Shown: positions 37,901 to 48,294 of the stretch, in pieces | Layout: each line of letters starts with the position of its first letter | Position numbering within the stretch: the stretch's first letter is position 1 | Source of the DNA: Acanthopleura granulata | Taxonomy: Eukaryota > Mollusca > Polyplacophora > Chitonida > Chitonidae | Assembly: GCA_016165875.1 (NCBI GenBank) | Contig: JABBOT010000080.1 | Span: forward strand, 5,996,759 to 6,060,758 | Direction: 5' to 3' | DNA length: 64,000 nucleotides | The notes under the pieces: model-generated | Told to the model about the DNA's origin: nothing | Database searches by the model: none | The model's input: the letters and a program-made list of their open reading frames with translations, nothing else | Program-made: the position numbers and the translations under genes

Positions 37901-40900
37901 CAGAACTGTCACTGTCATCAATATAGAACTTGGGCAAGGAGCCAATAGGAAGTGACTGGGGCGTGATTCGCTTTTTGGACGGAGTCGCAGAAGCTCTTAC
38001 AGGTTTGGCTGAGATTGCATCACTGAGTTTGTCATTCCCTGATTTCCTTCCGCTACCCTGGTAAAACAAAACACAAAAATATGTAAACAGCACAGCAGCA
38101 CTAATCAAAATACATGCTCAAAACAACAAAAATCCCATTTTAATATGATCTTTCATTAAATGGCAAGCATTTTGTCACGTTTAAGGTTTCAAATTTTAAA
38201 TATACATGTACCTTTTATTTCAAAAAGTCTGAAAATCAATCCAGTTAATACTCTTCACATTTTTTATTTGTCAATCTGAAGGCATCTTTATTATCACCTT
38301 ATTTTTTTACAACAGAATGAACAGTATTTGTGCTTTCTTCTTGAATGAGAGTTCATGCAATGTGGTTTCTTATTAAAGACATGTACATGTAAATTATACC
38401 TATAGTACCAAGATGGTTACAAGTTGGCCACAAGCATGCAACAAAAGAGTACTACGCTATGGTGTTCATGTGAGAAAATATGATTAATTACTATTCACTG
38501 GGTCATGACCACATCATGCATTCTGTATAGGACATTACATCAATGAAATCTGAGGTCCTTATCTACAAGGTCAGTAAGAAGGTCAGTCAGAGGTTGCATC
38601 AAGGAGGTCAGCAGTGACATCAAAGAGGACATAGTTACAATCAAGAACTCAGGTATTATGTCAAGGGGTTAAGCAGTTACATGAAAGAGGTCACAGGTTA
38701 AACATACACGACTCTGTGCAGAATGAGGGTTACAGTCAAAGATGTTAAGGCATCATTCATACAGCCAAACATGCATATGTAGTACAATGAAGGTGTTACA
38801 AACGTACACTTGTAATGTAGTTGAACATTTTGACAATAAACTGCTGCATTACCAGCAAATTTGATACTTTTTTTGCTTACATTGTAAAAGAAAGTGACTT
38901 TAAACCCACGGCAAACAATTTCAGCAAAGATCATACCTGACCAAAAAATACTGAATACACTGAAAGTGCCAGAACTTGAAAACACAGTTTACAGGCTAGT
39001 ATACATATAACTCACAAATCAAAATTTCAAACTTTACATGCTTCAAGGAGGTTAAGTGTCAATGTCTGAACTTGTTACTACACGTGGAAAGGGAGTACCT
39101 CGAAAGGTTGAATCGACATACAAACTGGGGGTAACGGATAGAGGGTAGTGCCTCTATCGGGGTGTTTCAAGAATGCTGCCTCTCTCATATCCAGGTTTGA
39201 TTCTTTCACTGGACATTTGTTCTCCACTGAGCATTTGGCCTCCATTTTGTTTCTGTCCTGCACAAAACATTTGTTGTTGATTGAACACTTGTTCATCTCC
39301 AGGTCTGGAAAGCAAGGCAGAATCTCGGATGCAAAATCTGCGCAGTGATCTCTGACATTCTGTTCTTCACCCTGACCAGAGATCGTCGTATCTGCCTCCA
39401 CGTCAAACTTCTTCGATACTGGCTGAGCAGTTTTAGAGCTGTCATTTAATTCTCTGCCAAGCAGATCAGATATATTGGCTTCTGCCTCTGGCAATAAAGA
39501 CGAGGCTAATGTGTCACTGTCTGGCATTTCATTAGACAGAAAATGTGAAAAGCCTTTTTCATAAAGGCTGACCATTGCATCATTGCCTTCAAACAAATCA
39601 ACTGAGAGATCGGCATGAAGCTCCGCAAAATTAAGGTCATCTGCTAGTGATGGGGCCGCTGTTACTTCTCTGCTGCTGTGTGCTGAAGAGTCACCTTCAA
39701 AGGAGAGACTACCCACAGTACATGACGTCTGGGTCCAGGCCACATTTTCAAGGCCTGAGTGAGTCTGAGTAAGGTCACTCCAATGGCTGAAATCTAAACA
39801 TTTCAGTACCCCATAGGAAGGAGAGGGAAGGGGAACATGGGAGGCATAGGCTACAGGTCTCTCACTAGCAAACATCGAGTAATACACCTCACGTTTAGTA
39901 GGGCCGGGCTTGTTCATAAATACCGGGTCATCAGGGACATTGAAACAAGGAAATGTGTCGTTTACTTTTGCAGTACAGGATTTCCCTTCACCTATTGAGT
40001 GCAGGGCAGGGAGAGAATTTGTGGCATCATTCTTTATACATTGTGCTGTAAGCCGAAGTGGTGCCGTCATACTGCCACTGGTGAAAGAGGATGCTAGGAA
40101 TTGGGTTGTGTTGTTACAGACACTTGTACTTTGGCCATGGTGCATAGTTGTGTTACTAGTACTTGTACCACAACACTCAGACAAACAAATGAGATCAGAC
40201 GGATTGGCGTCACATCGATGACCCACATTTACAAAACATGGACGAGTTCTCACTGATTTGGACGGAGACCGCTGGTGCCGGAGCAGGGCACGTTCGCTTC
40301 GCGGAGACATCTTGTTGGGCTTGGCCAGATATGCCTTGCTGCGTTTGAGCAGGTCTTTGGCCGGCACTTTGCTGACTTTCTTGGTTGTGCTGGGCCTGAT
40401 GCTTGCCAGGCCTCTAGCTGTCTCCGGTGTGCTGGCTGAGGCACGCGCAGCCTTTCTGGTAGGGGTGTGCTGGTTCTTCATTATTAAGTTCTGCAATGAC
40501 AAAGGCAGCAAAACTAGAAAGACAAAAACAAGAGGATTATAAGAATAACTTGACACAAAACTTAGAGCTCTAGAGAAATGTTAAACAATAAGACTGAAAA
40601 ATTTGCCACATCACTTTACGCAAGAAATGACCACTAGGCATGAACTGTAAATAAGTTCTAAGTAACCCTTAGCTAAGTGTGTTGCCTACCTGTTTTTCTA
40701 CAGCATACGCTGTCATGGCAGTTAATGTAATACTTAACTAAAAGTGCTTCATAAAACCACGACCAGTCTCATAACGTTGTTGGAAGACTTAGTCATAACT
40801 TTTAGTCTTATTTCCAAATATAAATCTGAACTCTGACCCCAAATTTCACTTGACACAAGCTTTTTTAAAGTTAAGACTAAGTTTGCCATATGTCTGAGAC

Positions 40901-43900
40901 TGATTCATGGTCCTGAGGCCAGAAATCAAAGAGATCCAAGCAAAAAAACAAAACAAGAAATGGCTAAAGTGAGCTACTGTCCACAAGGAAAAGAAGAAGC
41001 CAAAGAAAAGACCTCAAAACATTTTAGGTATATACCGCAACATATATACATGTACACCTCTCATGTTTACCCAGGGTTCCTACGTGTAAGAAATGATTGG
41101 TACTTCAATACTGATTATATGATGAACTCATTTTCAGAAATCAACAAGCTAAACATTAGTTTAAACGTCACACATGTGTAGTTGAAAGCCTTCAGCTGCT
41201 CCTTCCTTTAAACAATACAACATGTGCATGTCATTTTTTTCTACTGAGTCATCAGTCTATGAGAAAAACTACATGTAGTTGTGGTTTCTCCCGTCACTTT
41301 ATCTTGGAAATCCCATACGACAGCAAAACAGAGTTAAAGGAAATGTTACCATCAATGTTTCTTCTCAGGGCAGTGCAAGCTCACCTTTATGTCACTGCAT
41401 GTGAAGTAACTTAAGGTGCCACTATGGTCACAACAGAAACTGGGCAGAAATATTACAACGATATGAAGAAAATCCTAAGGACCAAAGCTAACACCATGGT
41501 TCAAAAGGATTTTAAATGAATAACTCCATTTAACCCATATACATGATATAACTGAAGACTTGTTCAAAAAAAATCTTTGGCTGTGTCCATAAAGTTTTCA
41601 TGGTGTAAGATAATGTTCCTTAGATGATGTTGAATCAGGCATATGAGATGTTGACTAAGGCATTTATGCCGAGGCGAGTTCAAAATTTTGTGAACGTATA
41701 GTGCCAGTTGTGGATACACGTCAGCGATTGGTGATGCCATGTGTTCGTATGTGACATCATGTCAGCCAAGATGGAAAACTTCTGTTTCCCTTTTCCCCCG
41801 AAGAGATGTAAAATACTGGTACTGGAGTACATTTAGAAAAGCAATTAAGACTATCGAAATTTTCATCATTTCACCTTATCCTTATGATACAGAGGTTCTG
41901 ACACCAAAGTAGCAGTTTAAGTGACTTTGTGTACATGTGGTGATTATCGTTAACAAAGGTAACGAGTGACTCACAGCCAGTTCGGGGACTTCATCCCTCA
42001 TATCGCTATCACTGGAGCTGGACAGGTCTGGAGTACTCTCCCTTGTTTCCCCACTATCACTACGCCCTGCGTGACCGGGTGTGTTGGGGCGACTAGACTC
42101 GCCAGCCTGATTTTCGTCCCGTGAGTAGCCAAAGAAGTCAAGGTGTGGTGGTAAGACAGAGCTGCCTGAAACCATAATCACCATCATCAGATTGATTGAT
42201 TCATTGATATGTGTTTCATACCTCTGCACTCAAGAATGCACACTTCAAAATGAAGGATCAGTTTTGGGAGCATTAAACCAGAGTGACGAGCTTAAACCAC
42301 TGTTCTCTGGTACAAAGTCGTGATCTTCTACATGGACAGGAAACATAAGAGGAGAGGGAAGGTAAGTTATCAGCAGCTGTAGCCGAACACGTCTCCAGAT
42401 TACATGCGCTAATAGGAACGTCTGCATAATCCTGTTTTATTTATTTATTTATGCCATTGATGTTTTACATCATACTCAAGAACAGTTCAATTATACAACG
42501 ACGGCCAGTGTTATGGTGGGAGGAAACTGACCAGAGCCCGTGGGAGACCCACAACCATTCTCACACTGCTGGAAGACTTTCCCATGTACAACCAAGAAGG
42601 AGATATCCTAGGATGGACTTAAGCTCACAGCAATTGCATTGGTAAGAGGCTTCTGGGTCATTATGCTGTGCTAGCGTGCTATAATCACCTCGGCCACAGA
42701 AACCCTGCATAATCATTTACACAAACCTGCCAGATCAAAACTCTGGAACTACATGTAGCCTGTTAATTAAGACTCGAGTCTGAAGTAAATCTAGCATTAC
42801 ATTCCATTTTATTATTTATTTGAAAAAGAGTGACATTCACATTTTAATAGTGTGACCCTTTGAGAGTACAGAAAACAAACTACGACAGAAGGAAAACATC
42901 CTCACAACCTTTGCACAGATTTAGCAAAACTATTGAGCAATGCGCTGACACACTGTTCTTCATATAAATACTTTTATTTATTTATCATATAATTTATAAT
43001 CCCTGTTTAGGTAGGCATAAAAAATGGCTTACCTCTCAAGCAGAGGAATGTGAGGAAGTCCTCTGTCTTCGCCCGTTTGGAGAACAGCTTTACAGGTGTG
43101 GTGTGTACCTTCACCGGAGTGGTACTAGGGGTACAAGGCTGGGAGTGCCCCTGGGCAAACTTACGCTGAGCATGCACAGTTGTCCTATTGCAGACAAGCA
43201 TACTAATTTTAGTGTCAGAGATAAACTCATTCAAGAGCAGGTTTATTCGAACAACATTATTCCTGATAGCAGTGATGCTTTTTTCTGTCCCAAACCATAC
43301 ATGGGTTCCTTGGACAATCAAAAAGTCATAGGCACAGAAGACAGAAATGCTTAAGAATATGGCTCTAGCATTTGTCAACAGGTCGGTTGGAAGTCCTTTA
43401 ATGCTATTCACTCCAAACTGTATTAGCTGCTCACCAATGACTCATGTATAATGAGAGCCAGCAAGCCTATAACTTCCCAGTCCAAGGTGAGGACTGAAAC
43501 TGCACCTTGTGTATTTCACCGTACTCTGAAATTTTTCACCTGTACGACAGCGGCCAGCAATATGGTGGGAGGAAAGCAGACAGTGGTAGTATCCAACTGA
43601 TATTGTATGAACTGCTACCCAATAATGTTACAACAGCCTATACTGTATCACTTGTTGACCGATACAGCCTATACTGTATCACTTGCTGACCGATAATGTT
43701 ACAATGGCAATCACTGCATTACTTATTGAACAATAATATTACAACAGCTTATAGCGTTATAGATACAGGTGATAATGTTAAAACTTTTCCGTATATTGTT
43801 ACATTGTTAGTAAAACCTTACCATAGCATCAGTTATTAAAAATGATACTCCATTATCATTTTGTAAAAATTTACAGCATCACTTGAAAAACTCTTCAAAT

Positions 43901-44967
43901 TATCAGTCGTTCTTACAGCTGTAGAAGTCCAATGTAACTTTATCGGTCAAAAAGTGATACAATCTGAGTTGGTTACTACAGGAGTGGTAACTATTGTACC
44001 TTATGGGTCACAACTGTGCCACCTGGCCAGTAAGCTGACAAACCAACTAGACCACTACACAAAAGCTGTATCTGAACTCCTGATTTGCCCCCCCCCCCCC
44101 CCCATCTGAATGGTCAATGGCTAACCATCTAAAATAAAACTTGCAACAACTATCCGACTATCCCTCCTCACATTTTTGACTCGTGTGTACTGGAGCTGGT
44201 CCCGGACTCCTGACTGCTTTCATCCTGGCTGAACCGACCCACGGTGCTGGGTTTGCGGGATGGGGCACCCATCAAGCCACGAGTGACTCGGCCCCCGTGG
44301 TGGTGGTGGTGATGATGGGTCATCAGTTTGGACCTGGGCGAGCCTCCCTCTTCCTCATCCTGCCCACGGGACAAGCGCCTACTCTCCTGCAGCGAGGCAT
44401 ACAGGGCTTTCTTCAGGTCTGTCTCCTCTCGCCATGACAACCCCGTGGACTGATCCTGGTAATGAAAAACAATTTTCACATCTTGAACGATGCATGAAAT
44501 ACTTGGTTTTCATTTTTTAGAACGCATGTTTAAGATATGTTCCAATGTACAAAAGTACAGAAAAGCTTCTCTCGCTCTTCTTGGGTGGTATAAAAATGGC
44601 TTTAACATACAGATTTCACACTACCCTGGCAGCCAGTTCAGAAAATAAGTAGCCTGCTTTTCACGTATCCTTAGAGAATTGTTTCACATCCTGAATCAGC
44701 TGCATTTTAATCACATCCAGGTGCATGCCAGACACCAGTGATAAGATCTGTTTATCTGATGCTTTACACTGTACTCAAGAATATTTCAATACTTTGAACG
44801 ACCAGCATTATGGTGGGTCAGAAAGCAGGCAGAGCCTAGGGAAAACCCATGACCATTTGCAGGTCACTGGCAGACCTTCCGACTTACAAAGCCAGCCACT
44901 ATGTACTCTTGGGTTTTAAGTCGTACTTAACAATTTTTCAGTCATATGACAGTGAGGAGTCTTTAGA

Positions 44968-45017
<50 letters not shown>

Positions 45018-46371
45018 TGTGACTTCTTGTAGCAGGGCAAATCCATGCAACCTAAGTGCTTCCGCCACTGAAACATTATGTGGAAGAAACCAGATATGAC
45101 ACCCCACCCTTCACATTATACTGACACAGGGCCGACCAGTCCTTGCTCTAGCGTCTCAGTGCTGAGCGCTATAAAATGAGGCAGCAACAAGTACCATTTT
45201 TCTAGTGTTTGATATAACCCGGCCTGGGATTGATCGCAGATCTCCCAAATTTGAGGCGGACACTCTAACCACCAGGTCACCGAGGCGGTCGAAACCAGCC
45301 AGAACCAGACTTGAACTAACAATGACCGCTCTGCTGAGAGGTTCCTTGGTCACCGTACTGCACTGGCATGCCAACCAGAACGAAGGACAGCGATAAGTGT
45401 GAAGACGGTATGGCTGTGGAGTACATTATTTATGCGATTGGTGTTTTATGCTGTATCGGTAATCAATGCATTTCAGTGATATACAACAGCAGCCAGTCAC
45501 AAATGAGATACATGTAAGAAGCTGACATGACTTTAGGGCTTTTCTATTTAACGTATAGTGGTAACAGTTCCATGTACATGTAGCTCTTCTGATCTCTGTA
45601 AACTGTAAAAGCACAGTCATGTTATACATGTCACATACTAGAACAGCATACATTTGCCTTTAATCATGGTCAATGTGGCAGAATCCCATCCAGCCAATTC
45701 CTGGAACACTGCGTTTTAAGTATTTCACAGAAATACTTGATTTGATTTTCACGGTTATAATTAAAAGAATGACACAAGTTACCATATTTTCAAGAACAAG
45801 TTCTTCATGTACGTACTGTTACTGAATACATATGCAATCCTATTTTTTCTGCAAATCAGTCTCTTTCTGTCCAACTGTTTATACATCACACATTAAAAAA
45901 ATAGTCTGTTTCAGTAATGCTACACACGGGATTATCCGAGAAAGCTTATCTTTTTAAAATGGTTCAATTTTACGTATGGCCAAACCTTTACATGCCGACG
46001 ACCAAGTGATGCCATTTATCTAGAAAAGGGATGTATGGCAATGCACCTTTTAATGAGTTACGTATACTCCCTTTATCTGAGTTGCTCAACTGCCACGTGA
46101 TTCGAATGTTAATTTTGTAAAACGTTACACTGCCTACGTGCATATAGTTGATGACAACTACTTATACTTAACCTGATATAAACATGTCGCATACAACACC
46201 CACGTCACCCTACTATGCAGTAAGTGGCTGATTCAGCCTGCTGATTGCACTGCTTACCACATTCTTGGCTATGATGAGTCTCTTTGGGCGTTTTGCCTGC
46301 ACATCTTCCTCCTTCTTTCCTTTGCCATTTGACCCAGTGCTTTGAGCAGAATTCTTACGCTTGTTCGTCAT
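23926..46371 (-). CDS. JARID2: JARID2 orthologue (Jumonji/ARID Polycomb PRC2 cofactor), 22 coding exons
   Basis: Chromatin protein that recruits and activates PRC2. Exons: 46258-46371, 44172-44455, 43033-43184, 41975-42165, 39099-40490, 37226-38057, 36572-36774, 35229-35299, 33157-33238, 32159-32284, 31582-31743, 31015-31107, 30197-30315, 29289-29359, 28725-28839, 27308-27416, 26391-26573, 25881-25937, 25594-25715, 25129-25309, 24646-24753, 23926-24066. All junctions are GT-AG; phases sum to 4,908 nt (1,635 aa). Without the doubtful exon 18 the product is 1,616 aa. Vertebrate JARID2 is about 1,250 aa; the excess lies in the disordered middle (exons 5-6). Order: UIM, EZH2-substrate motif, basic region with AT-hook, JmjN, ARID, JmjC, C5HC2-type finger. 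The ATG at 46371 follows an acceptor (CTTTCAG) and 12 nt of UTR, so a 5' UTR exon lies further up. Every intron is repeat-bearing or long. Identity is firm; the exon 18 choice is the main uncertainty. Confidence 0.96.
25951..26092. repeat. perfect 28-bp inverted repeat abutting JARID2 exon 18
   Basis: Arms 25951-25978 and 26065-26092 are exact reverse complements, with an 86-bp spacer. On the minus strand the downstream arm (ending TTTTTTGTTGT) is the polypyrimidine tract of the exon 18 acceptor, which follows 13 nt later (CCTTTATTTTAG-type context). Confidence 0.9.
26391..31107 (-). CDS. JARID2: JARID2 exons 12-17: catalytically dead JmjC domain
   Basis: Exon 12 carries the lead-in ([15 protein letters not shown]). 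Exon 13 has [10 protein letters not shown] and [11 protein letters not shown]; exon 14 [20 protein letters not shown]; exon 15 [20 protein letters not shown]; exon 16 [12 protein letters not shown]; exon 17 [20 protein letters not shown] and [10 protein letters not shown]. Active KDM5 enzymes have CWHIED where this has CWSTDL, so the HxE iron pair is gone. The distal histidine position is threonine, as expected for JARID2. Exons 15 and 17 have their acceptor regions repeated in tandem upstream. Confidence 0.93.
26505..26910 (-). repeat. tandem copies of the JARID2 exon 17 acceptor region
   Basis: AAACTGACC-containing units start at 26505, 26618, 26728 and 26844 (spacing 113, 110, 116 bp). Each carries about 68 nt of the 5' part of exon 17, its AG acceptor (GTTACAG before GTGTCTCC) and about 40 nt of intron. 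The copy at 26505 belongs to the real exon, because only it continues into the rest of the JmjC coding sequence and a donor. The most distant copy is the most diverged. Confidence 0.9.
27766..27925 (+). repeat. dispersed repeat C, copy 2
   Basis: Similar to 10716-10870: ATTAAAAGCATGTTTGTT, then CTCCATGTTAGTTTC and ATCCTTATTTATTTCAT. It is intronic in JARID2. Confidence 0.5.
28060..28570. repeat. degenerate tandem array in a JARID2 intron
   Basis: Three to four imperfect units of roughly 120-200 bp share AAACTGTAGGAG, CATTTTGAAAGATACAT, ACAAATTATGTA and GTTTCATTGAAAT words. Unit borders are blurred. Confidence 0.5.
28791..29003 (-). repeat. tandem copies of the JARID2 exon 15 acceptor region
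   Basis: GGGATTGTAACACCTGAAC (the minus-strand acceptor CAG before GTGTTACAATCCC) recurs at about 28827, 28901 and 28971, with spacing of about 74 and 71 bp. Each unit holds about 50 nt of exon 15 start plus intron. Only the first copy continues into the JmjC exon. Confidence 0.85.
29525..29590 (+). repeat. dispersed repeat E, copy 1
   Basis: CACTATGGTCACAACAGAAA with flanking similarity to 41407-41475 in the same orientation. Family unknown. Confidence 0.5.
30400..30725. repeat. minisatellite, 68-bp dimer (33+35), JARID2 intron 12
   Basis: CTCAATTTATTACTG-like units start at about 30463, 30498, 30531, 30566, 30599, 30634, 30667 and 30702, alternating 35 and 33 bp. One half carries GTGTTACCATAT, the other GCATTACCATGG or GCATTGCCATAG. 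The array sits about 0.1-0.4 kb from exons 12 and 13. Confidence 0.85.
31582..36774 (-). CDS. JARID2: JARID2 exons 7-11: JmjN and ARID domains
   Basis: Exon 7 gives JmjN (about residues 1018-1059): [20 protein letters not shown], then YGMCRVVPP. Exons 8-11 give the ARID/BRIGHT DNA-binding domain (about 1066-1185), with [52 protein letters not shown] and [15 protein letters not shown]. Exon 11 then runs into a charged helix. The small exons 8 (71 nt) and 9 (82 nt) are bounded by matching phases. Confidence 0.93.
31857..32003 (+). mobile_element. SINE family A, 5'-truncated
   Basis: CCTGGGAAGGTCTGTCATCAACCTGC-type body, CTCCCGGGCTCTGCCCAGTT, and GAAATATTCTTCAGTACGG with an (AAAT)n tail. It is intronic in JARID2. 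Confidence 0.85.
33250..35220. other. long JARID2 intron (between exons 8 and 9)
   Basis: About 1.97 kb without a JARID2 exon. Apart from a protein-like fragment at 34490-34675 I see no named repeat. Confidence 0.4.
34490..34675 (-). pseudogene. protein-like fragment with an apparent frame change
   Basis: On the minus strand one frame reads [20 protein letters not shown] then GDLKER. The next frame continues [20 protein letters not shown]. The two stretches look like one protein interrupted by a single-base shift. I do not recognise the family. It could equally be chance open frame, since it is short and lies in a JARID2 intron. Confidence 0.3.
37226..40490 (-). CDS. JARID2: JARID2 exons 5-6: long disordered and basic region
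   Basis: Exon 5 (1,392 nt, 464 codons) starts [18 protein letters not shown] and is mostly Ser/Thr/Asn-rich without a fold I recognise. Near its end two imperfect copies of a K-C-S-x-x-N-K-C unit follow each other ([16 protein letters not shown]). Exon 6 (832 nt) is strongly Lys/Arg/Ser-rich and closes with [10 protein letters not shown], an AT-hook core. In vertebrates the matching region binds nucleosomes. Frames are open across the full exons and flanked by good acceptors (TTGCAG, TTTACCAG) and donors. Confidence 0.85.
38535..38745. repeat. degenerate tandem repeat in JARID2 intron 5
   Basis: Repeats of an AGGTCAG/AGGTTA word every 25-35 bp, with TCAAAGAGG or TCAAGGAGG. The units are strongly diverged. 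Confidence 0.45.
41407..41475 (+). repeat. dispersed repeat E, copy 2
   Basis: CACTATGGTCACAACAGAAA and AGAAATATTA match 29525-29590. It is intronic in JARID2. Confidence 0.5.
41975..46371 (-). CDS. JARID2: JARID2 exons 1-4: N-terminal PRC1/PRC2-contact region
   Basis: Residues 1-247. [10 protein letters not shown] near residue 28 matches the conserved JARID2 start. Exon 2 then gives [16 protein letters not shown] (residues 48-63), which fits the ubiquitin-interacting-motif pattern (acidic, hydrophobic, Ala, Ser). In vertebrates this segment reads H2AK119ub. Exon 2 also codes a seven-histidine run. Exon 3 has HAQRKFAQ with lysine 141, aligned to the lysine (K116 in human) that EZH2 methylates and that mimics H3K27. 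[13 protein letters not shown] follows. Exon 4 is Ser/Asp-rich and ends EVPELA. Functions are known for the family; the motifs are seen here. Confidence 0.9.
42437..42705 (-). mobile_element. SINE family A, near full length
   Basis: (ATTT)n tail, CATACTCAAGAACAGTTCAA body, GGTGGGAGGAAACTGACCAG, and a diverged head ending in TAATCACCTCGGCCACAGA. It is in JARID2 intron 3. Confidence 0.8.
43515..43582 (-). mobile_element. SINE family A, fragment
   Basis: ACCGTACTCTGAAATTTTTC and GCGGCCAGCAATATGGTGGG match the family A body. Both ends are lost. Confidence 0.65.
43622..43765. repeat. tandem repeats in JARID2 intron 2
   Basis: ACAGCCTATACTGTATCACT occurs twice nearly exactly in a row (from about 43632 and 43664), with diverged units on either side built on AATAATGTTACAA. 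Confidence 0.65.
44088..44103. repeat. poly-C run
   Basis: Sixteen consecutive C about 70 bp from JARID2 exon 2. Confidence 0.9.
44746..44895 (-). mobile_element. SINE family A, truncated
   Basis: CTGTACTCAAGAATATTTCA and CAGCATTATGGTGGG, with a recognisable GGTCACTGGCAGACCTTCC. It is followed directly by a family B SINE. Confidence 0.75.
44907..45290 (-). mobile_element. SINE family B (tRNA-derived)
   Basis: At the right end, read on the minus strand, GACCGCCTCGGTGACC then GGTGGTTAGAGTGTCCGCC and a GATCAATCCC B-box-like word form a tRNA-like head. The left end carries GTACTTAACAATTTTTCAGT. A (TA)n run has expanded inside the copy. Confidence 0.75.
44975..45016. repeat. (TA)n microsatellite
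   Basis: About 42 bp of alternating T and A inside the family B SINE. Confidence 0.95.
45427..45497 (-). mobile_element. SINE family A, tail fragment
   Basis: ATTTATGCGATTGGTGTTTT and a diverged TTTCAGTGATATACAACAGC body are consistent with the family A 3' end. Confidence 0.55.
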
Positions 46372-47412
46372 CGTTTTGATTTCCTGAAAGCATCAGTTGT
46401 ACAAATATGCCTTAATTAGGACTATATAATATTTCAAACAATGGCAACCTATTAAAAAACATTGTGTTTTTTAAGCTGTCTTTTCAAGTCGCTGTGACAT
46501 GGTAGAGTAACCAAATTCACTGGAATGAAGTACCAACTTTAAGTGTACAAAATGACCATAGGCCCTACCGGTAGGTCGAAAATGTGGGTCAGTAAGTAAC
46601 AAAAGCACAAACTCAGTCCTTACGACTGCCAAAACGTTTAACCACCCCAGAATTAGTGCCATATCAAAAGCAAGGGGAATGCCACACAACAACACGAGAT
46701 TACGTGTTTTCTAAACTCAGAAAAACTTCAAGAAGAAGGTTCAATCTAAACAACGAAAGGTCTAGCCGGCCTACTCACTAACACCAGGGACTAACAAACT
46801 AACTCCTGTCAATGGTACAAGCCTACGACAAGTCGTTTGGTAACAATAGCAATATTAGTGGTACATTATGTCGGCGTTATCCAAACAGAGAAACGTTTGC
46901 AAATAAACCTTCAACAATCAACCCAGACGCAGTCCCTTGGCGATGTCTTTGTTCATTCTCGTCTGTCTGCACACAACTATGAGCATCCTACCCAGCAATA
47001 CCCAACAGTGCAACTAAACTGGGACCGGCATTACGGGACTGCTGGGCGTTAGGGCTGGTTGTCGCCAACATCAACCAAAAATTACCTGAAACATGCATGC
47101 ATGAAATTTTTTGCACACAAATAAACAATCGTTTATATTAATGTCTTATTATGTATTCAACTTTATACTTGCTTCTTTGGGGTATGAAAGATATGCCGCT
47201 GGCAAGCAAACTCTAAAACTTCCCAAGCATTGCAGGTGTGCATCCCTGATACACGTCCCAAGACCACGGTCTCGTGCACTGCGCGAGATATCCGTCGAAA
47301 TCGTTCGGATTATTAGGCCCCTATTATCTGCTCATTTTGAGCTTCAACAAGTCAAAAAATAAAAAAGTTGAAGACACCATACTTGACAATCAGTATACTG
47401 CAATGGCCAGGA

Positions 47413-47533
47413 CATCCAGGTATTAGAGGTTTCACTCGCGCCAACACGCTTTGCTCGCGCAGACACGGTGATCAAAACATGGTCAAAAATAACATGTAAG
47501 TTAATAGGGAACTCTGCTTCACGCCCTCATATG
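47413..47533 (-). repeat. dispersed repeat D, copy 2
   Basis: Inverted relative to 16437-16545; contains CCAACACGCTTTGCTCGCGC and AAAAATAACATGTAAG. Family unknown. Confidence 0.55.
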
Positions 47534-47905
47534 TCCAAAACTAGATTTTGTTAACGTTCATAATTTACACATGTTATGCAGATTGTTCTTTCGTAAAACA
47601 TACTGTAATTTCTGGTTATTATCAGCCGTAATTCTCTGAATATCGTCCACTGTTGTTCATTTTCCTATCCCTTCCCATGTTATCTTTTACCGCGTTGTCT
47701 CTGGTGTTGGTCATTTTTTCCCCTCTGCCTCATGCGGGTGAAGTGCCGAGATGCCCGCGGTATCGAATTTTTATAAATTTATTTTAAAGAAAACCTTTGC
47801 AAATCTTCTTGTCAAAAACCGCTTAACCGATAGCACTGAAATTTCAAACATCATTCCTAAATCTCAAGGCCTATACGGTATTCCCAATGTAAAAGATTTG
47901 AATTT

Positions 47906-48091
47906 CTTATGAAACTTAATTAGGGTCTAGCAGACCAGTGCTACTATATTGTAGTGCTAAACCGAAACTAGGCCAATTCTAAAAATTATGTTAATGTTCC
48001 TCATGAAACTTAATTAGGACCTGGCGGACCAATTCTACTATACTGTAGTGCTAAATCGAAACTAAGCCAATTCTAAAAATTATGATAACGT
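47906..48091. repeat. 94-bp tandem duplication
   Basis: ATGAAACTTAATTAGG starts near 47909 and again near 48003. The copies share GTGCTAAA-CGAAACTA and CCAATTCTAAAAATTATG, with a dozen or so differences. Confidence 0.85.
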
Positions 48092-48294
48092 TAGGCCTAA
48101 TTGATCGAACGAAAACATTTGCTAGACCCTCTTGACACGTGGGCAATGAATTTGCAAATAATAATTTCTTATGATGCGTGTTTTTTACGTTATGACGTAA
48201 AACAGAAGAGGGCATGAAACTAACCACTGCAGTGTACCGCGGGAACGAGAACAAACCGTGCAACAATGTTTTCCATCTGTCTTTTGTTCTCGGA

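Noticed and set aside
40258..40542. A plus-strand frame that looks like a membrane protein
   Set aside because: Antisense of JARID2 exon 5; the hydrophobic look comes from complementing a basic, Ser-rich coding strand.
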